From Thalassobacillus cyri (lineage in GTDB: Bacteria > Bacillota > Bacilli > Bacillales > Halobacillaceae): 64,000 nucleotides of DNA. The notes under the pieces were generated by a model. That model worked only from the letters and a program-made list of their open reading frames with translations. It was not told the DNA's origin and ran no database searches. Each line of letters begins with the position of its first letter. Within the stretch, counting starts at the first letter, position 1. The DNA lies in NCBI RefSeq assembly GCF_900107755.1, contig NZ_FNQR01000002.1, forward strand, positions 1 to 64,000, in the 5' to 3' direction. Position numbers and translations under genes: made by a program. This document shows positions 1 through 9,319 of the stretch, in pieces.

Positions 1-65
1 TCGACTTGCATGTATTAGGCACGCCGCCAGCGTTCGTCCTGAGCCAGGATCAAACTCTCCATAAA
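1..65 (-). rRNA. 16S ribosomal RNA, 5' end only (partial)
   Basis: Read on the minus strand, this is the universal bacterial 16S 5' end: the GAGTTTGATCCTGGCTCAG primer site followed by the conserved GACGAACGCTGGCGGCGTGCC helix. The gene runs off the left edge. The 5' boundary near position 65 is set by similarity to the B. subtilis 16S start and is accurate to a few bases. It lies downstream of bofA, as rrnA does in B. subtilis. Confidence 0.97.
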
Positions 66-163
66 AGTTGAGTCTGTCTTGCTCATGTTTGCACTGCTAA
101 AGTGCGTTGTTTTATTTCCTCATATAATGAAGAAATTAATTTGACGTACTGGTTGGTTCGTTC

Positions 164-178
164 AGTTTTCAAAGATCA
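164..178 (-). promoter_or_regulatory. boxA-like antitermination element in the rrn leader
   Basis: On the minus strand the leader contains TGATCTTTGAAAACT, close to the Bacillus rrn boxA. It lies between promoter P2 and the 16S 5' end, the expected place for a NusB/NusG antitermination signal. The call rests on motif and position only. Confidence 0.6.
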
Positions 179-211
179 AATTGTTTTGCCGCTCAAAACA
201 GCGACTTAATA

Positions 212-240
212 AATATATCACGCGTTTGATTTAAAGTCAA
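212..240 (-). promoter_or_regulatory. rrn promoter P2
   Basis: On the minus strand TTGACT (235-240), a 17-base spacer and TATATT (212-217) form a strong sigma-A promoter. The predicted start is about 140 bases before the 16S 5' end. With P1 upstream it gives the tandem arrangement typical of Bacillus rrn operons. Confidence 0.85.
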
Positions 241-308
241 CAACTTTTTCATGATTTTTTTATGTTTTGTTTCTCGTTGCGCGCCGCTCTCTTAAAGCGA
301 CAAGTAAT

Positions 309-337
309 AATATAGCACGGTATTTTTAAGTATGCAA
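309..337 (-). promoter_or_regulatory. rrn promoter P1
   Basis: On the minus strand TTGCAT (332-337), 17 bases and TATATT (309-314). The sequence upstream of the -35 is A/T-rich, as expected for an UP-element region. Together P1 and P2 explain most of the gene-free stretch 66-480; I see nothing recognisable between 340 and 480. Confidence 0.8.
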
Positions 338-484
338 TAGTTTTTAATGATTTTTTTATAAAAAATTAAAAAACCTCTTACCACTAAAGTTAGATACCCC
401 TTTAAGGTTTGTCCGTGAATAGAGATGTAAGGAAGGGACTCGTTTTTCAAAACTTCTCCTATCCCCTTAGTTTACGATGCCAAA

Positions 485-515
485 TAAAAAAGCAGGGAAA
501 GTTTTCCCTGCTTTT
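485..515 (-). terminator. Rho-independent terminator after bofA
   Basis: A 10-bp stem (491-500 with 503-512, AGCAGGGAAA and its complement) is followed on the minus strand by a T-rich run. It ends the recR-yaaL-bofA transcript before the rrn promoters. Confidence 0.9.
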
Positions 516-522
516 GCTTGTT

Positions 523-786
523 TTACAACACCCATAACTGGAGTGCGGTTAATGAAAGTAAACCAGGAACACCGAGCAACCCAGTAATGACAGCTGTAAA
601 TAGATTGATCGGTATATGCAATCCGATGCTTGCACCGAATACATTTGCGAAAAACAATAATAAAACGCCTATCAACAGCTTCATACTGGCTAGTCCAACC
701 CATTTCATCGGTTTAATCGGCGCTCCTAGTACAAGAATTAATATAATCGCCAAAACCAACCCGCCAATAACGATCACCGGATCCAA
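523..786 (-). CDS. bofA: BofA, inhibitor of pro-sigma-K processing
   Basis: An 87-residue, very hydrophobic protein with two or more membrane segments and the BofA-type glycine-rich C-terminal half (NVFGASIGLHIPIN, then GLLGVPG). In B. subtilis BofA sits in the outer forespore membrane with SpoIVFA and holds the SpoIVFB protease inactive until the forespore signal arrives. The start is a TTG at 784-786, preceded by a strong AAGGGGGAGA ribosome binding site. It follows yaaL and precedes an rrn operon exactly as in B. subtilis, so the organism is a sporeformer. Confidence 0.93.
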   Translation of the reverse strand: MDPVIVIGGLVLAIILILVLGAPIKPMKWVGLASMKLLIGVLLLFFANVFGASIGLHIPINLFTAVITGLLGVPGLLSLTALQLWVL

Positions 787-850
787 GGCAATCTCCCCCT
801 TTGCTTGTCCTTTCTATTATTCATATGAACAGAGCAAAGGGATTAGCACT

Positions 851-1063
851 TTATTTAGACAAGGCATTCAATTTACGATGTCTGGCTTCACGAAGCAAAT
901 AGAAATACTTTGCCTGGACAAGCGCAAGATCGCGCAAACCTTCTTCTGTGGGGTCAATACTATGATCGATTATCTTTTTCAACTTCATCCAATCTTGTTT
1001 CAGATAATATATTTCCGAAAGGAGCTGTTGATCCATCACCTTTTTAATTTTCTTTCTTCTCAA
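851..1063 (-). CDS. yaaL: YaaL, DUF2508 family protein
   Basis: A 70-residue charged helical protein of the YaaL/DUF2508 family, recognised from the MDQQLL start of the conserved core and the LLREARHRK motif near the C-terminus. Function is unknown. I chose the TTG at 1061-1063 because AAGGTGG lies 5 bases before it, the gap to the recR stop is then 16 bases, and the length matches B. subtilis YaaL (74 residues). A longer frame from an ATG at 1132 would overlap the recR 3' end and has no clear ribosome binding site. Confidence 0.85.
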   Translation of the reverse strand: MRRKKIKKVMDQQLLSEIYYLKQDWMKLKKIIDHSIDPTEEGLRDLALVQAKYFYLLREARHRKLNALSK

Positions 1064-1079
1064 ACGTGCCACCTTCTTA

Positions 1080-1676
1080 TTATAGTTCTCTTCTTCCTTC
1101 CATCGCCTTGGATAGTGTAACTTCATCCGCATACTCTAAATCTCCGCCCATTGGCAGACCATGGGCCAGACGGGTAATTCGAATTCCGGAAGGTTTGACA
1201 AGCCTCGATATATACATGGCTGTCGCTTCCCCTTCAATATTAGGATTAGTAGCAAGGATCAACTCCTCGACTCCTTCATCCTTCAGTCGGTTCAATAAAC
1301 TCGGCACATTGATATCTTCTGGTCCAATTCCATCCATTGGTGAAATGGCGCCATGCAATACGTGGTATTTACCGCTGAATTCTTTCATCTTTTCCATAGC
1401 GATGACATCTTTAGGATCCTGCACTACACAAATCAGCGAATTATCACGTGATTCATCCTGACAGATCGAGCATGGATCCTGATCGGTGATCTGTCCGCAG
1501 ACCGAGCAGTGAGTCAGTTCCCGTTTAGCATTAACTAATGATTTTCCAAACTCCAAGACATCGTCTTCTTCCATCTCTAACACGAAAAAAGCCAGGCGGA
1601 CAGCCGTTTTCGGGCCTATCCCTGGCAATTTCGTAAAGCTATCGATCAGCTTGGAAATCGGTTCTGGATAATACAT
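1080..1676 (-). CDS. recR: Recombination protein RecR
   Basis: A 198-residue protein, the usual RecR length. A helix-hairpin-helix motif (LPGIGPKTA, residues 17-25) is followed by a four-cysteine zinc finger (C57, C60, C69, C72) and a Toprim domain over roughly residues 78-170. RecR acts with RecF and RecO to load RecA at gapped DNA. It begins 11 bases after ebfC and lies in the conserved dnaX-ebfC-recR operon. Confidence 0.97.
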   Translation of the reverse strand: MYYPEPISKLIDSFTKLPGIGPKTAVRLAFFVLEMEEDDVLEFGKSLVNAKRELTHCSVCGQITDQDPCSICQDESRDNSLICVVQDPKDVIAMEKMKEFSGKYHVLHGAISPMDGIGPEDINVPSLLNRLKDEGVEELILATNPNIEGEATAMYISRLVKPSGIRITRLAHGLPMGGDLEYADEVTLSKAMEGRREL

Positions 1677-1687
1677 CTGAATTCCTC

Positions 1688-2008
1688 CTAGAACATACCT
1701 CCACCAGGCAAGCCTTGAGTGAATTGTCCCATTGTATCGTTAGTTTTATCATCTACTTGCTTCAACACATCATTGGTTGCGGCAAGAATCAAATCCTGAA
1801 GCATATCGACATCATCCGGGTCGACAACCTCTTCATTGATTTCGACATCTGTGATTTCCTTTTTCCCGTTTGCCACAACTTTAACCATTCCGCCGCCGGC
1901 TGTAGCTTCAAATGTCATTTCATGTAATTCTTCCTGAGCTTTCATCATCTTCTTTTGCATTTTTTGCATTTGTTTCATCATATTGTTCATATTTCCTCCA
2001 CCACGCAT
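1688..2008 (-). CDS. ebfC: YbaB/EbfC nucleoid-associated protein
   Basis: A 106-residue protein with the family pattern: a methionine- and lysine-rich N-terminal helix ([21 protein letters not shown]), a short beta-sheet ([17 protein letters not shown]) and a C-terminal helix ending in a glycine-rich tail. Family members are small dimeric DNA-binding proteins that coat the nucleoid. The start is supported by AAAGGAGG seven bases upstream. It lies between dnaX and recR, its standard place. Confidence 0.96.
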   Translation of the reverse strand: MRGGGNMNNMMKQMQKMQKKMMKAQEELHEMTFEATAGGGMVKVVANGKKEITDVEINEEVVDPDDVDMLQDLILAATNDVLKQVDDKTNDTMGQFTQGLPGGGMF

Positions 2009-2029
2009 GGTAATTCCTCCTTTGAATTT

Positions 2030-3715
2030 TCATTCATGTATTTCTATTAAATCATCACCAGCTAACTTGCGTGCTTCAGTGATTAATGGATCTTCTTCCT
2101 CTTCCTTGTTGCCACTTTCACTATTATCCGATTCATCACTTTTTTGCTTCCGAACATATTCTTCCCTCAACTCCTGCCATTTTGGTTCAGGAATCGGGAT
2201 AAGCTCTACCGTTTTTCCGATAAAATCGGCTAACAACGGCTCGATCGTTTGCTTATGTTCCAAAGCGAGCGAACAATGGATTTCATAACGGAAGGCTAAC
2301 ACCAGCCCTTTGTCAGAAGCTGCTCTTGGCTTACTATTCAATAACGTCGCATGAGCAGGAGCATTATTCTGCTTCAGTGCTTCCATGAAGTTTGCCCATT
2401 TAGATTGGATGTGCTTGATTTCTTCCTTAGAAGCTTCATTCAGAACATGACGGATCCGTTCATATGGTACTTTGAAACCGTTACGATTGCTTCTCGGTTG
2501 TGGCCGCCTTTGTTCTGGAGCAGGCTGTGCCGGAGCAGGATTCTGCTTAAGCTGCTTCAACTCGCGTTCCATCTCATCCAGCCTTCTTATCAGGCGTTGA
2601 ACCGCTTCTGTTTCAACAGGCTGCGCAGCTGGCTGGCTGTCTACGAGATTCAACATGGCGATTTCAATGAATACCTTCGGACTGGTCGACCATTTCATTT
2701 CCTGCTGGCACTTATTCAATTCTTTAATGGCTTGCTGAATCCAATCCGGCGCTGTCATTTCGGCTAGTTGCTTGAATTGCTCATCAGGAATCGCTCTTTC
2801 TAAATTGTCCGCCAGATCCGGGGCACTCTTATATAGAAGTAAATCCCTCAAATAGTAAATCAAATCAAATACGAAACGGCCCGGGTCTTTTCCCTGTTGA
2901 ATCAAGTCATCCACATGCTGCAAGGCTTGTTTAACATCCTGTTGCTGCAGCGACTCAATGACTCCAGTTAATTTTTGCTGGGATACAGAACCAGTGACAG
3001 CAAGTACATCTTCAATGGTAACCTCTTCATCACTATAGGAAATCGCTTGATCCAGTAAACTCAAAGCATCACGCATGCCGCCTTCTGCTGTCAGCGCAAC
3101 GACCTCGAGTGCTTCCCGGGATACATCGATACCTTCCTGGTTGATGATTTTCTCCATCCGCTCGACCATCGCCTGCTGCGCTATCCGTTTGAAGTCAAAA
3201 CGTTGACAGCGGGAGATGATGGTCAAAGGGATCTTGTGCGGCTCGGTCGTCGCTAAAATAAAGATCACATGCTTCGGAGGCTCTTCCAATGTCTTTAATA
3301 ATGCATTGAAAGCTCCGATTGACAACATGTGCACCTCATCGATGATATATACCTTATATTCAACCACACTTGGTGCGTATTTTACTTTATCGCGTATTTC
3401 CCTGATCTGTTCGACTCCGTTGTTCGATGCAGCATCAATTTCAATAACATCGGAAATGGAACCATCCTGGATTCCGAGACATGCAGCACATTCATTACAG
3501 GGTTCTTTAGCTGGAGAACGTTCACAGTTGACTGCTTTAGCAAAAATTTTCGCCGCACTGGTCTTGCCGGTACCACGTGGTCCTGAAAAAAGATAGGCAT
3601 GCGAAAATTTATCCTGCATGATCGCATTCTGCAACGTCCGGGTGATATGGGTTTGTCCAACGACGTCTTCAAAAGTTCGCGGACGCCAAACACGATATAA
3701 TGCCTGATAGCTCAT
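2030..3715 (-). CDS. dnaX: DNA polymerase III subunits gamma and tau
   Basis: A 561-residue clamp-loader ATPase. It shows Walker A GPRGTGKT (residues 45-52), a zinc-binding cysteine set (C64, C73, C76, C79), a Walker B IIDEVHML and the SRC sensor motif (ISRCQRFDF). The C-terminal half has a proline/glutamine-rich linker and the tau-specific region. The start MSYQALYRVWRP has AAGGAGAA upstream; a longer in-frame extension to 3781 lacks family similarity. I saw no obvious slippery frameshift site. It heads the dnaX-ebfC-recR-yaaL-bofA series. Confidence 0.97.
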   Translation of the reverse strand: MSYQALYRVWRPRTFEDVVGQTHITRTLQNAIMQDKFSHAYLFSGPRGTGKTSAAKIFAKAVNCERSPAKEPCNECAACLGIQDGSISDVIEIDAASNNGVEQIREIRDKVKYAPSVVEYKVYIIDEVHMLSIGAFNALLKTLEEPPKHVIFILATTEPHKIPLTIISRCQRFDFKRIAQQAMVERMEKIINQEGIDVSREALEVVALTAEGGMRDALSLLDQAISYSDEEVTIEDVLAVTGSVSQQKLTGVIESLQQQDVKQALQHVDDLIQQGKDPGRFVFDLIYYLRDLLLYKSAPDLADNLERAIPDEQFKQLAEMTAPDWIQQAIKELNKCQQEMKWSTSPKVFIEIAMLNLVDSQPAAQPVETEAVQRLIRRLDEMERELKQLKQNPAPAQPAPEQRRPQPRSNRNGFKVPYERIRHVLNEASKEEIKHIQSKWANFMEALKQNNAPAHATLLNSKPRAASDKGLVLAFRYEIHCSLALEHKQTIEPLLADFIGKTVELIPIPEPKWQELREEYVRKQKSDESDNSESGNKEEEEDPLITEARKLAGDDLIEIHE

Positions 3716-3796
3716 ACTAACGTTCTCCTTTGATAGTTTCTCCCCTATTATACCTGAATCCCATATCAGATGAAAACACACGGGCCGAAAATGATA

Positions 3797-3830
3797 TAAA
3801 AAAACTCACCTGAGATTCAGGTGAGTTTTT
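3797..3830 (-). terminator. Terminator of the SRP RNA gene
   Basis: A 10-bp perfect stem (ACTCACCTGA at 3804-3813 with 3817-3826) and a GAT/ATC loop are followed on the minus strand by a run of seven T. It sits directly after the SRP RNA 3' end and before dnaX. Confidence 0.92.
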
Positions 3831-3840
3831 CCTTATGTAA

Positions 3841-4110
3841 TGCCGCGCACCCATCGTCGATGGAGCGGCCCTAAGCGTTACTCAAGCTCATGGCTCGACC
3901 CAGGCACTCCCGCGGCACACGAGAGGGTCAGCTTACTGCTGCTTCCTTCCGGACCTGACAGGGTTCGCTGGTTCCCGTTGCGCAGGACCTGGGTGTCAAC
4001 ACCACTTACTTGAGGCAGACCTTAAGGCCGCACCACCTCGGATGGGGATTCGGCCTCGCTATAGCGGATTGCGAGTACAGGGCACCGCTACCTCCCCGCT
4101 TAGCACGGCA
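3841..4110 (-). ncRNA. ffs: Signal recognition particle RNA (6S/scRNA, large Bacillus type)
   Basis: About 270 nt, the length of the Bacillus small cytoplasmic RNA. The ends pair (GCCGTGC at the 5' end, GCGCGGCA at the 3' end). The domain-IV core that binds Ffh is visible as GTCAGGTCCGGAAGGAAGCA with its GGAA tetraloop. The Alu-like 5' domain is present, as expected for Bacillus. It lies between tadA and dnaX as in B. subtilis and has its own promoter and terminator. Confidence 0.96.
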
Positions 4111-4116
4111 TATTTC

Positions 4117-4145
4117 AGTATAACGAGTTTCATACAAAAATGCAA
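4117..4145 (-). promoter_or_regulatory. SRP RNA promoter
   Basis: On the minus strand TTGCAT (4140-4145), a 17-base spacer and TATACT (4117-4122). The start would fall within a few bases of the mature 5' end. Confidence 0.85.
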
Positions 4146-4152
4146 TCCAAAA

Positions 4153-4665
<513 letters not shown>

Positions 4666-4714
4666 TTAGCCTGGCATCGAGCAGAATATAAGTTAAAGAA
4701 GGAGGAATCCCTAT

Positions 4715-5245
4715 ATGGCTGCTCCAGAACAGTCTGCACTTATCTATATTGATGTCATCAATGATTTCCAATTCAATCAGGGCAAAAAACTGCTTGACCA
4801 AACATATCGCATCTTACCGTCCATGATGAACTTGAAACAGTATGCCCATGCTCATGAAATTCCAATTATTTATATCAATGACCATTATGCATCCTGGCGG
4901 GCAGATCTGCAACAAATCTATCAACACTGTCTAAATAAAGGGAATAAAAAGCTGTTAGAAGCTATCCGTCCGGACGAAGGGGATTATTTCCTAATAAAGC
5001 CGAAACACTCAGGTTTTTACCAGTCTTCTTTACAGTCCTTACTCTATGAATTAGGAGTCAAACGCCTGATTTTAAGTGGTATCGCCGGGAATATTTGTGT
5101 CTTATTCACAGCCAACGATGCCTATATGAGAGAGTATGAATTATGGGTGCCTGAAAATGCGACCGCCTCCAATGACCCAAACGATAATCAATATGCATTG
5201 ACGATGATGGAGAATGTTTTGAAGGCAGATGTTTCTCCTATCTAA
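4715..5245 (+). CDS. yaaI: Isochorismatase-family cysteine hydrolase (YaaI-like)
   Basis: A 176-residue protein of the isochorismatase/nicotinamidase fold. The triad positions are visible: Asp13 in YIDVINDF, a Lys at 95 or 97 in IKPKHSGF, and Cys128 in AGNICVL. The natural substrate is not known. AAGGAGG precedes the ATG. Its position between tadA and yaaH on the opposite strand to tadA matches B. subtilis yaaI. Confidence 0.88.
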   Translation: MAAPEQSALIYIDVINDFQFNQGKKLLDQTYRILPSMMNLKQYAHAHEIPIIYINDHYASWRADLQQIYQHCLNKGNKKLLEAIRPDEGDYFLIKPKHSGFYQSSLQSLLYELGVKRLILSGIAGNICVLFTANDAYMREYELWVPENATASNDPNDNQYALTMMENVLKADVSPI

Positions 5246-5306
5246 TCATAAACCCTCCCCGAAGAGTCATAAACTGATAAAGGAGTGATTGGAAGGGAGT
5301 GATAGC

Positions 5307-6596
5307 ATGCAGATTTATGTAGTGAAAAGTGGAGACAGTTTATTTACTATTGCAAATGCCTTCAATACAACCCCCCAGGCCATCATTGAAGCGAATGAAC
5401 TAGAGACACCTGGTAACCTTGTTGTCGGTCAGGCGCTCGTGATACCGATTACCGGACAGTTTTACACTGTCCAGGCGGGTGACAGTTTATATACAATTGC
5501 CCAACGCTTTAATACAACCGCCCAGCAACTGGCAGAGATAAATCAAATTCCCGTGAATGCCAGCCTGCAAATCGGGACCAGGTTATATATCCCACAGGAG
5601 GCAAAGGTAAATGCAGCATTCAATGCTTACGTGGAACCTTCTGGTGGTCAGGTTTCACAAGCATTGGAAACTGCAGCCAGAAGAAGGAGCCCCCTATTGT
5701 CTTACCTGGCCCCGTTCAGCTATCGTATTCAGTCAGACGGCAGCCTGGAAGCACCTCCACTTGATGATTTCCAGCAGATTGCTCAAAACAGTACGGCATC
5801 CCTGATGATGGTTGTCACCAATTTGACCGACGACGGTTTCAGTGCGGAGCTAGGCAGGACGATTTTAACCAACGAAGATGTCCAAAATACCTTGTTGAAC
5901 AATATCATCACTACTGCACAACAGATCGGGTATAAAGATATCCATTTTGATTTTGAATTTTTGCCTCCTGAAATGGCTCAGGATTACAACAACTTTCTCC
6001 GTAAGGCAAAGGAGCGCTTAAGGCAGGAAGGGTTATTGATTTCTACTGCTCTTGCTCCTAAAACCAGTGCCGAGCAAAAAGGCGCCTGGTATGAAGCGCA
6101 TGACTATGGTGCACATGGTGAAATTGTAGATTTTGTTGTATTAATGACCTATGAGTGGGGCTACAGCGGAGGCCCTCCGATGGCAGTATCTCCAATTGGT
6201 CCTGTGCGTGAAGTAGTAGAGTATGCTTTGACGGAAATGCCAGCGGAAAAAATATTCCTTGGACAAAATTTATATGGGTATGATTGGACCCTCCCGTTCG
6301 TCGAAGGGGGAGAATTCGCCAAAGCACTCAGTCCCCAGCAGGCGATTCAGCTGGCAAGGGAGAATAACGTGGCGATTGAGTATGACGAGGAAGCACAAGC
6401 CCCGTTTTTCTTTTATCAGGACGCCGAAGGAAAACGGCATGAAGTATGGTTTGAAGATGCACGATCGATTCAGAAAAAATTCGATTTAGTGAAAGAACTT
6501 GGTTTAAAAGGGGTGAGTTACTGGAAATTAGGCCTATCCTTTCCACAGAATTGGGCCTTGATCGAGTCGCAATTCAATGTTGAAAAACTAAGCTGA
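5307..6596 (+). CDS. yaaH: Spore cortex/peptidoglycan glycosidase YaaH (LysM-GH18)
   Basis: About 429 residues. Two LysM domains (about 2-47 and 51-96) bind peptidoglycan; a GH18 barrel follows, with the catalytic DxxxDxE pattern at Asp211, Asp215 and Glu217 (DIHFDFE). YaaH/SleL enzymes cleave cortex fragments and act in spore germination. The ATG at 5307 (GGGAG seven bases upstream) fits homologues better than an in-frame TTG at 5289. There is no signal peptide, as in other YaaH proteins placed in the spore by the mother cell. Confidence 0.93.
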   Translation: MQIYVVKSGDSLFTIANAFNTTPQAIIEANELETPGNLVVGQALVIPITGQFYTVQAGDSLYTIAQRFNTTAQQLAEINQIPVNASLQIGTRLYIPQEAKVNAAFNAYVEPSGGQVSQALETAARRRSPLLSYLAPFSYRIQSDGSLEAPPLDDFQQIAQNSTASLMMVVTNLTDDGFSAELGRTILTNEDVQNTLLNNIITTAQQIGYKDIHFDFEFLPPEMAQDYNNFLRKAKERLRQEGLLISTALAPKTSAEQKGAWYEAHDYGAHGEIVDFVVLMTYEWGYSGGPPMAVSPIGPVREVVEYALTEMPAEKIFLGQNLYGYDWTLPFVEGGEFAKALSPQQAIQLARENNVAIEYDEEAQAPFFFYQDAEGKRHEVWFEDARSIQKKFDLVKELGLKGVSYWKLGLSFPQNWALIESQFNVEKLS

Positions 6597-6602
6597 CACC
6601 TA

Positions 6603-6645
6603 GCTGTCTCTTACCAAAAAGGGCCCTTTTGGTAGAGGCAGCCAT
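6603..6645. terminator. Bidirectional terminator between yaaH and the DUF3891 gene
   Basis: A long hairpin (GCTGTCTCTTACCAAAA with its near-perfect complement, about 6603-6642) separates two convergent genes. Confidence 0.85.
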
Positions 6646-6671
6646 TTGTTTTTTAGGAAAACCATTCCTGT

Positions 6672-7439
6672 TTACTTTCCTGGAATGATTTTCACATGTC
6701 GGTACTCGACATCAGCCTGGTCCCATGCTTGTTGGAGACCTTTGTTATCAATCGCCTCCATAGTGACCAACTTGTACGGAATAGATAATTCAAACGGCCG
6801 TTCGAATGGAAATGGCGCTACCGATACGGTATATTTGTCCAGCCAGTTAGAAATCATCCCCTGAGGAGCGAAATCGAACGTTTGTCTAAACCCGTTTTTA
6901 AACCAGGACAACTCCTCTTCTTTAGCTACTCCTGGTTCCTGCATACAAATATAAAGAGAGAGATCGTCACAGAATTGCAGGCGTTTGAAGTGAAGATCAT
7001 AAAGATACCTCGGCACTTCTAAATCCATCTGTTTTTTTAGACGGCTCCGTCGTTTTCGTTCATGGTCGAGGAAATGCTTGATGTCCGGATCGTGAGAATC
7101 GGTTGGAAAAAAAGAGCTATAATGACGGCTGCACAGAACAGCTGCATAGTAAGAATCCTTTTCTATATCATCAATCCCATGTACATAAGCGTCCAACTTC
7201 TCTTTTAACGGGTAATCGACAAAGGTATAAGGGCGATTTTTATCCTCATTCCATTTTGGGTGTTTATCCAAAGGAATCCAGGCACGGTCGTGCTGACCCA
7301 CTGCCCAGTCCGCTAGTTGACGGAGCTTTGAACGCATAATAAAATCCTGTTTCCAGTTATCGACAAGCTTCCCTGATGCTTGTGCATGATCATGCTGAGC
7401 CATCATAATAAAGTTATCTCCTGACTGATTGACAATCAT
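6672..7439 (-). CDS. DUF3891 family protein
   Basis: A 255-residue soluble protein that I recognise as DUF3891. It is rich in aromatic residues, with several conserved-looking Asp/His positions (QHDHAQASG near the N-terminus, LCSRHYSSFF in the middle, DDLSLYIC later). The spaced His/Asp residues recall HD-type metal hydrolases, but no function is established. The start ATG at 7437-7439 has AGGAGG eight bases upstream; a GTG three bases earlier is also possible. It is a single gene on the accessory side of the yaaH boundary. Confidence 0.75.
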   Translation of the reverse strand: MIVNQSGDNFIMMAQHDHAQASGKLVDNWKQDFIMRSKLRQLADWAVGQHDRAWIPLDKHPKWNEDKNRPYTFVDYPLKEKLDAYVHGIDDIEKDSYYAAVLCSRHYSSFFPTDSHDPDIKHFLDHERKRRSRLKKQMDLEVPRYLYDLHFKRLQFCDDLSLYICMQEPGVAKEEELSWFKNGFRQTFDFAPQGMISNWLDKYTVSVAPFPFERPFELSIPYKLVTMEAIDNKGLQQAWDQADVEYRHVKIIPGK

Positions 7440-7532
7440 CACTTATCCCTCCTGTATTATTGAAACTAAACCCCATTCTGTTTCGTATCCTATGTATATC
7501 CTTGTTATAGCAAAAATTGTGAGGTGTACCAT

Positions 7533-7940
7533 ATGAAATTTCAAGTGAAGAAAAACCTATTTCTTGTCTTGTTATCGATTTTCCTTCTGCCCCTGGGATT
7601 ATTAGGAGTTTACACAGATCCCGATGAAGGGTGGATCGGGCTGATCATTGTCATTCCGATTGCAGGACTGCTTTTGTGGGCGTTATTTCAATCATACCAC
7701 GAAGTGAGGGATGACGCTTTCATTGCACATTTCGGTCCGATCAAAAAAAGAATACCGTTAAGGGATATCAGAAGGGTCAACTATAGTTTTAATTCGTTAT
7801 CGAGTCCTGCCTGGACGCTCAAACGCATGGAAGTTACCGACCACCAGCATCGGTCGTACCTGTTATCAACACCAAAAGACGAAGAAGCACTGCGTGATTT
7901 ATTACAGCAACGCTGCCCTCATGTAACAATATCGATATGA
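7533..7940 (+). CDS. Membrane protein with bacterial PH-like domain
   Basis: A 135-residue protein with two N-terminal membrane segments (about residues 9-27 and 36-57) and a C-terminal beta-rich part beginning YHEVRDDAFIAHFG, with RIPLRDIRRV. This is the arrangement of the small bacterial PH (SunI/YnzG-type) proteins. The role is unknown. GTGAGGTG precedes the ATG at 7533. It is monocistronic, between two terminators. Confidence 0.75.
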   Translation: MKFQVKKNLFLVLLSIFLLPLGLLGVYTDPDEGWIGLIIVIPIAGLLLWALFQSYHEVRDDAFIAHFGPIKKRIPLRDIRRVNYSFNSLSSPAWTLKRMEVTDHQHRSYLLSTPKDEEALRDLLQQRCPHVTISI

Positions 7941-7945
7941 AAATA

Positions 7946-7980
7946 GCTGCCTGACCCCATCGGGCCAGGCAGCATCTGTT
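7946..7980. terminator. Bidirectional terminator after the PH-domain gene and namZ
   Basis: Stem GCTGCCTG (7946-7953) with CAGGCAGC (7966-7973), between convergent genes. Confidence 0.85.
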
Positions 7981-9258
7981 TTACTTATAAAGTAAATAGT
8001 TTTCACGGATCTCTTTGAAATCAGCAAGGCCATCTTGCCATTGGGATTTGATTTCTTCGATGCTTTGCCCTTTTTCAATCGCTTCTCTGATCCATCCGTT
8101 TCCGACCAGGTAGTCAAAGAAGGAGATACCTGCGCTGTTTTCAGCGCGGAATTGGAAGTCTTCCGGATACATATCGTGAATCGTTTTTACTAGCGCAAGG
8201 CCTGTCTCGACCGGCTGGAAGATTTTCTTATTGGTGACATGGATCTGTACGCCATGAGAAAGTTCACCGCTATGCTTAGAGAAAACCGGTGTGAAAGAAG
8301 CCGCACGGAAAGTCACTCCCGGAAGCTCCAGGCCGTTCATTGCGGCTGCCAAGTCTGTGCTATCAATGAACGGTGCACCGATCAATTCGAATGGCTGAGT
8401 CGTTCCGCGTCCTTCGGAAACATTCGTGCCTTCAATCCAGGCAGCACCAGGATATACTAATGCTGTATCAAGGGTCGGCATATTTGGAGAAGGAGCTACA
8501 AACTCAAGCGGTGTTTTATCATAATACATATGACGTTTCCATCCGTCCATCTCCACTACCGTCAAGTCTGCCCCGATTTCATGCTCTTCATTGAAATACT
8601 TTGCCAACTCCCCAACTGTCATACCGTGTCGGAGCGGAATCGGATAATTGCCGACAAACGATTTATAGTCCATATCAAGGACAGGACCTTCAACTTTACT
8701 TCCGCTGATCGGATTCGGTCTATCCAAAACAATAAATGGGATATCATTTTCCTGGGCCGCTTCCATAGCGTAAGCCATCGTATAAATGTACGTATAGAAA
8801 CGAGTTCCGACATCCTGAATATCAAACAGCAACACATCAATATCTTCTAACATTTCCGGAGTAGGCTTCCTCGTCTTACCATATAGGCTGTAGACAGGAA
8901 GCCCTGTTTTATCATCAATATAATACTCGACATAATCGCCGGCCTGGGCACTGCCACGCACGCCGTGTTCCGGTCCGTATAACGCCGTAAGTTCGACGTC
9001 CTCATCATTATGGAGTAAATCTACAATACTGTTCAGTTCCTGGTCGACTCCTGTGGGGTTAGTGATCAACCCGACTTTTTTCCCTTCAATCAAATCCTTC
9101 TGCTCATTCAACAATACTTCTACCCCGAGCTCAAATTGATTGTCCTTTTCATTGCCGTAGCCATGTCCTTTACCTTTTCCGTTATTATCAGCCATGGCAA
9201 TCGACAATGTCGATAGGATGAGCAGCGTCGTCACAATCGAAATCATCCACTTTTTCAT
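7981..9258 (-). CDS. namZ: Exo-beta-N-acetylmuramidase NamZ (YbbC, DUF1343)
   Basis: A 425-residue secreted protein: signal peptide over residues 1-23 (ending AMA), a Gly/Lys-rich linker, then the DUF1343 fold with YGPEHGVRG, LFDIQDVGTRFYTY and APSPNMPTLDTA motifs. B. subtilis NamZ releases terminal MurNAc from peptidoglycan chains. It is the last gene of an amiE-nagZ-namZ operon in the same order as B. subtilis (ybbE-ybbD-ybbC). Unlike B. subtilis, no murQ, murR or murP lies beside it. Confidence 0.93.
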   Translation of the reverse strand: MKKWMISIVTTLLILSTLSIAMADNNGKGKGHGYGNEKDNQFELGVEVLLNEQKDLIEGKKVGLITNPTGVDQELNSIVDLLHNDEDVELTALYGPEHGVRGSAQAGDYVEYYIDDKTGLPVYSLYGKTRKPTPEMLEDIDVLLFDIQDVGTRFYTYIYTMAYAMEAAQENDIPFIVLDRPNPISGSKVEGPVLDMDYKSFVGNYPIPLRHGMTVGELAKYFNEEHEIGADLTVVEMDGWKRHMYYDKTPLEFVAPSPNMPTLDTALVYPGAAWIEGTNVSEGRGTTQPFELIGAPFIDSTDLAAAMNGLELPGVTFRAASFTPVFSKHSGELSHGVQIHVTNKKIFQPVETGLALVKTIHDMYPEDFQFRAENSAGISFFDYLVGNGWIREAIEKGQSIEEIKSQWQDGLADFKEIRENYLLYK

Positions 9259-9319
9259 TAAATCCTCTCCCTGAAATTATTTTTATATTAATCGACCGGG
9301 CGCACGAGGCGCCCAGCAA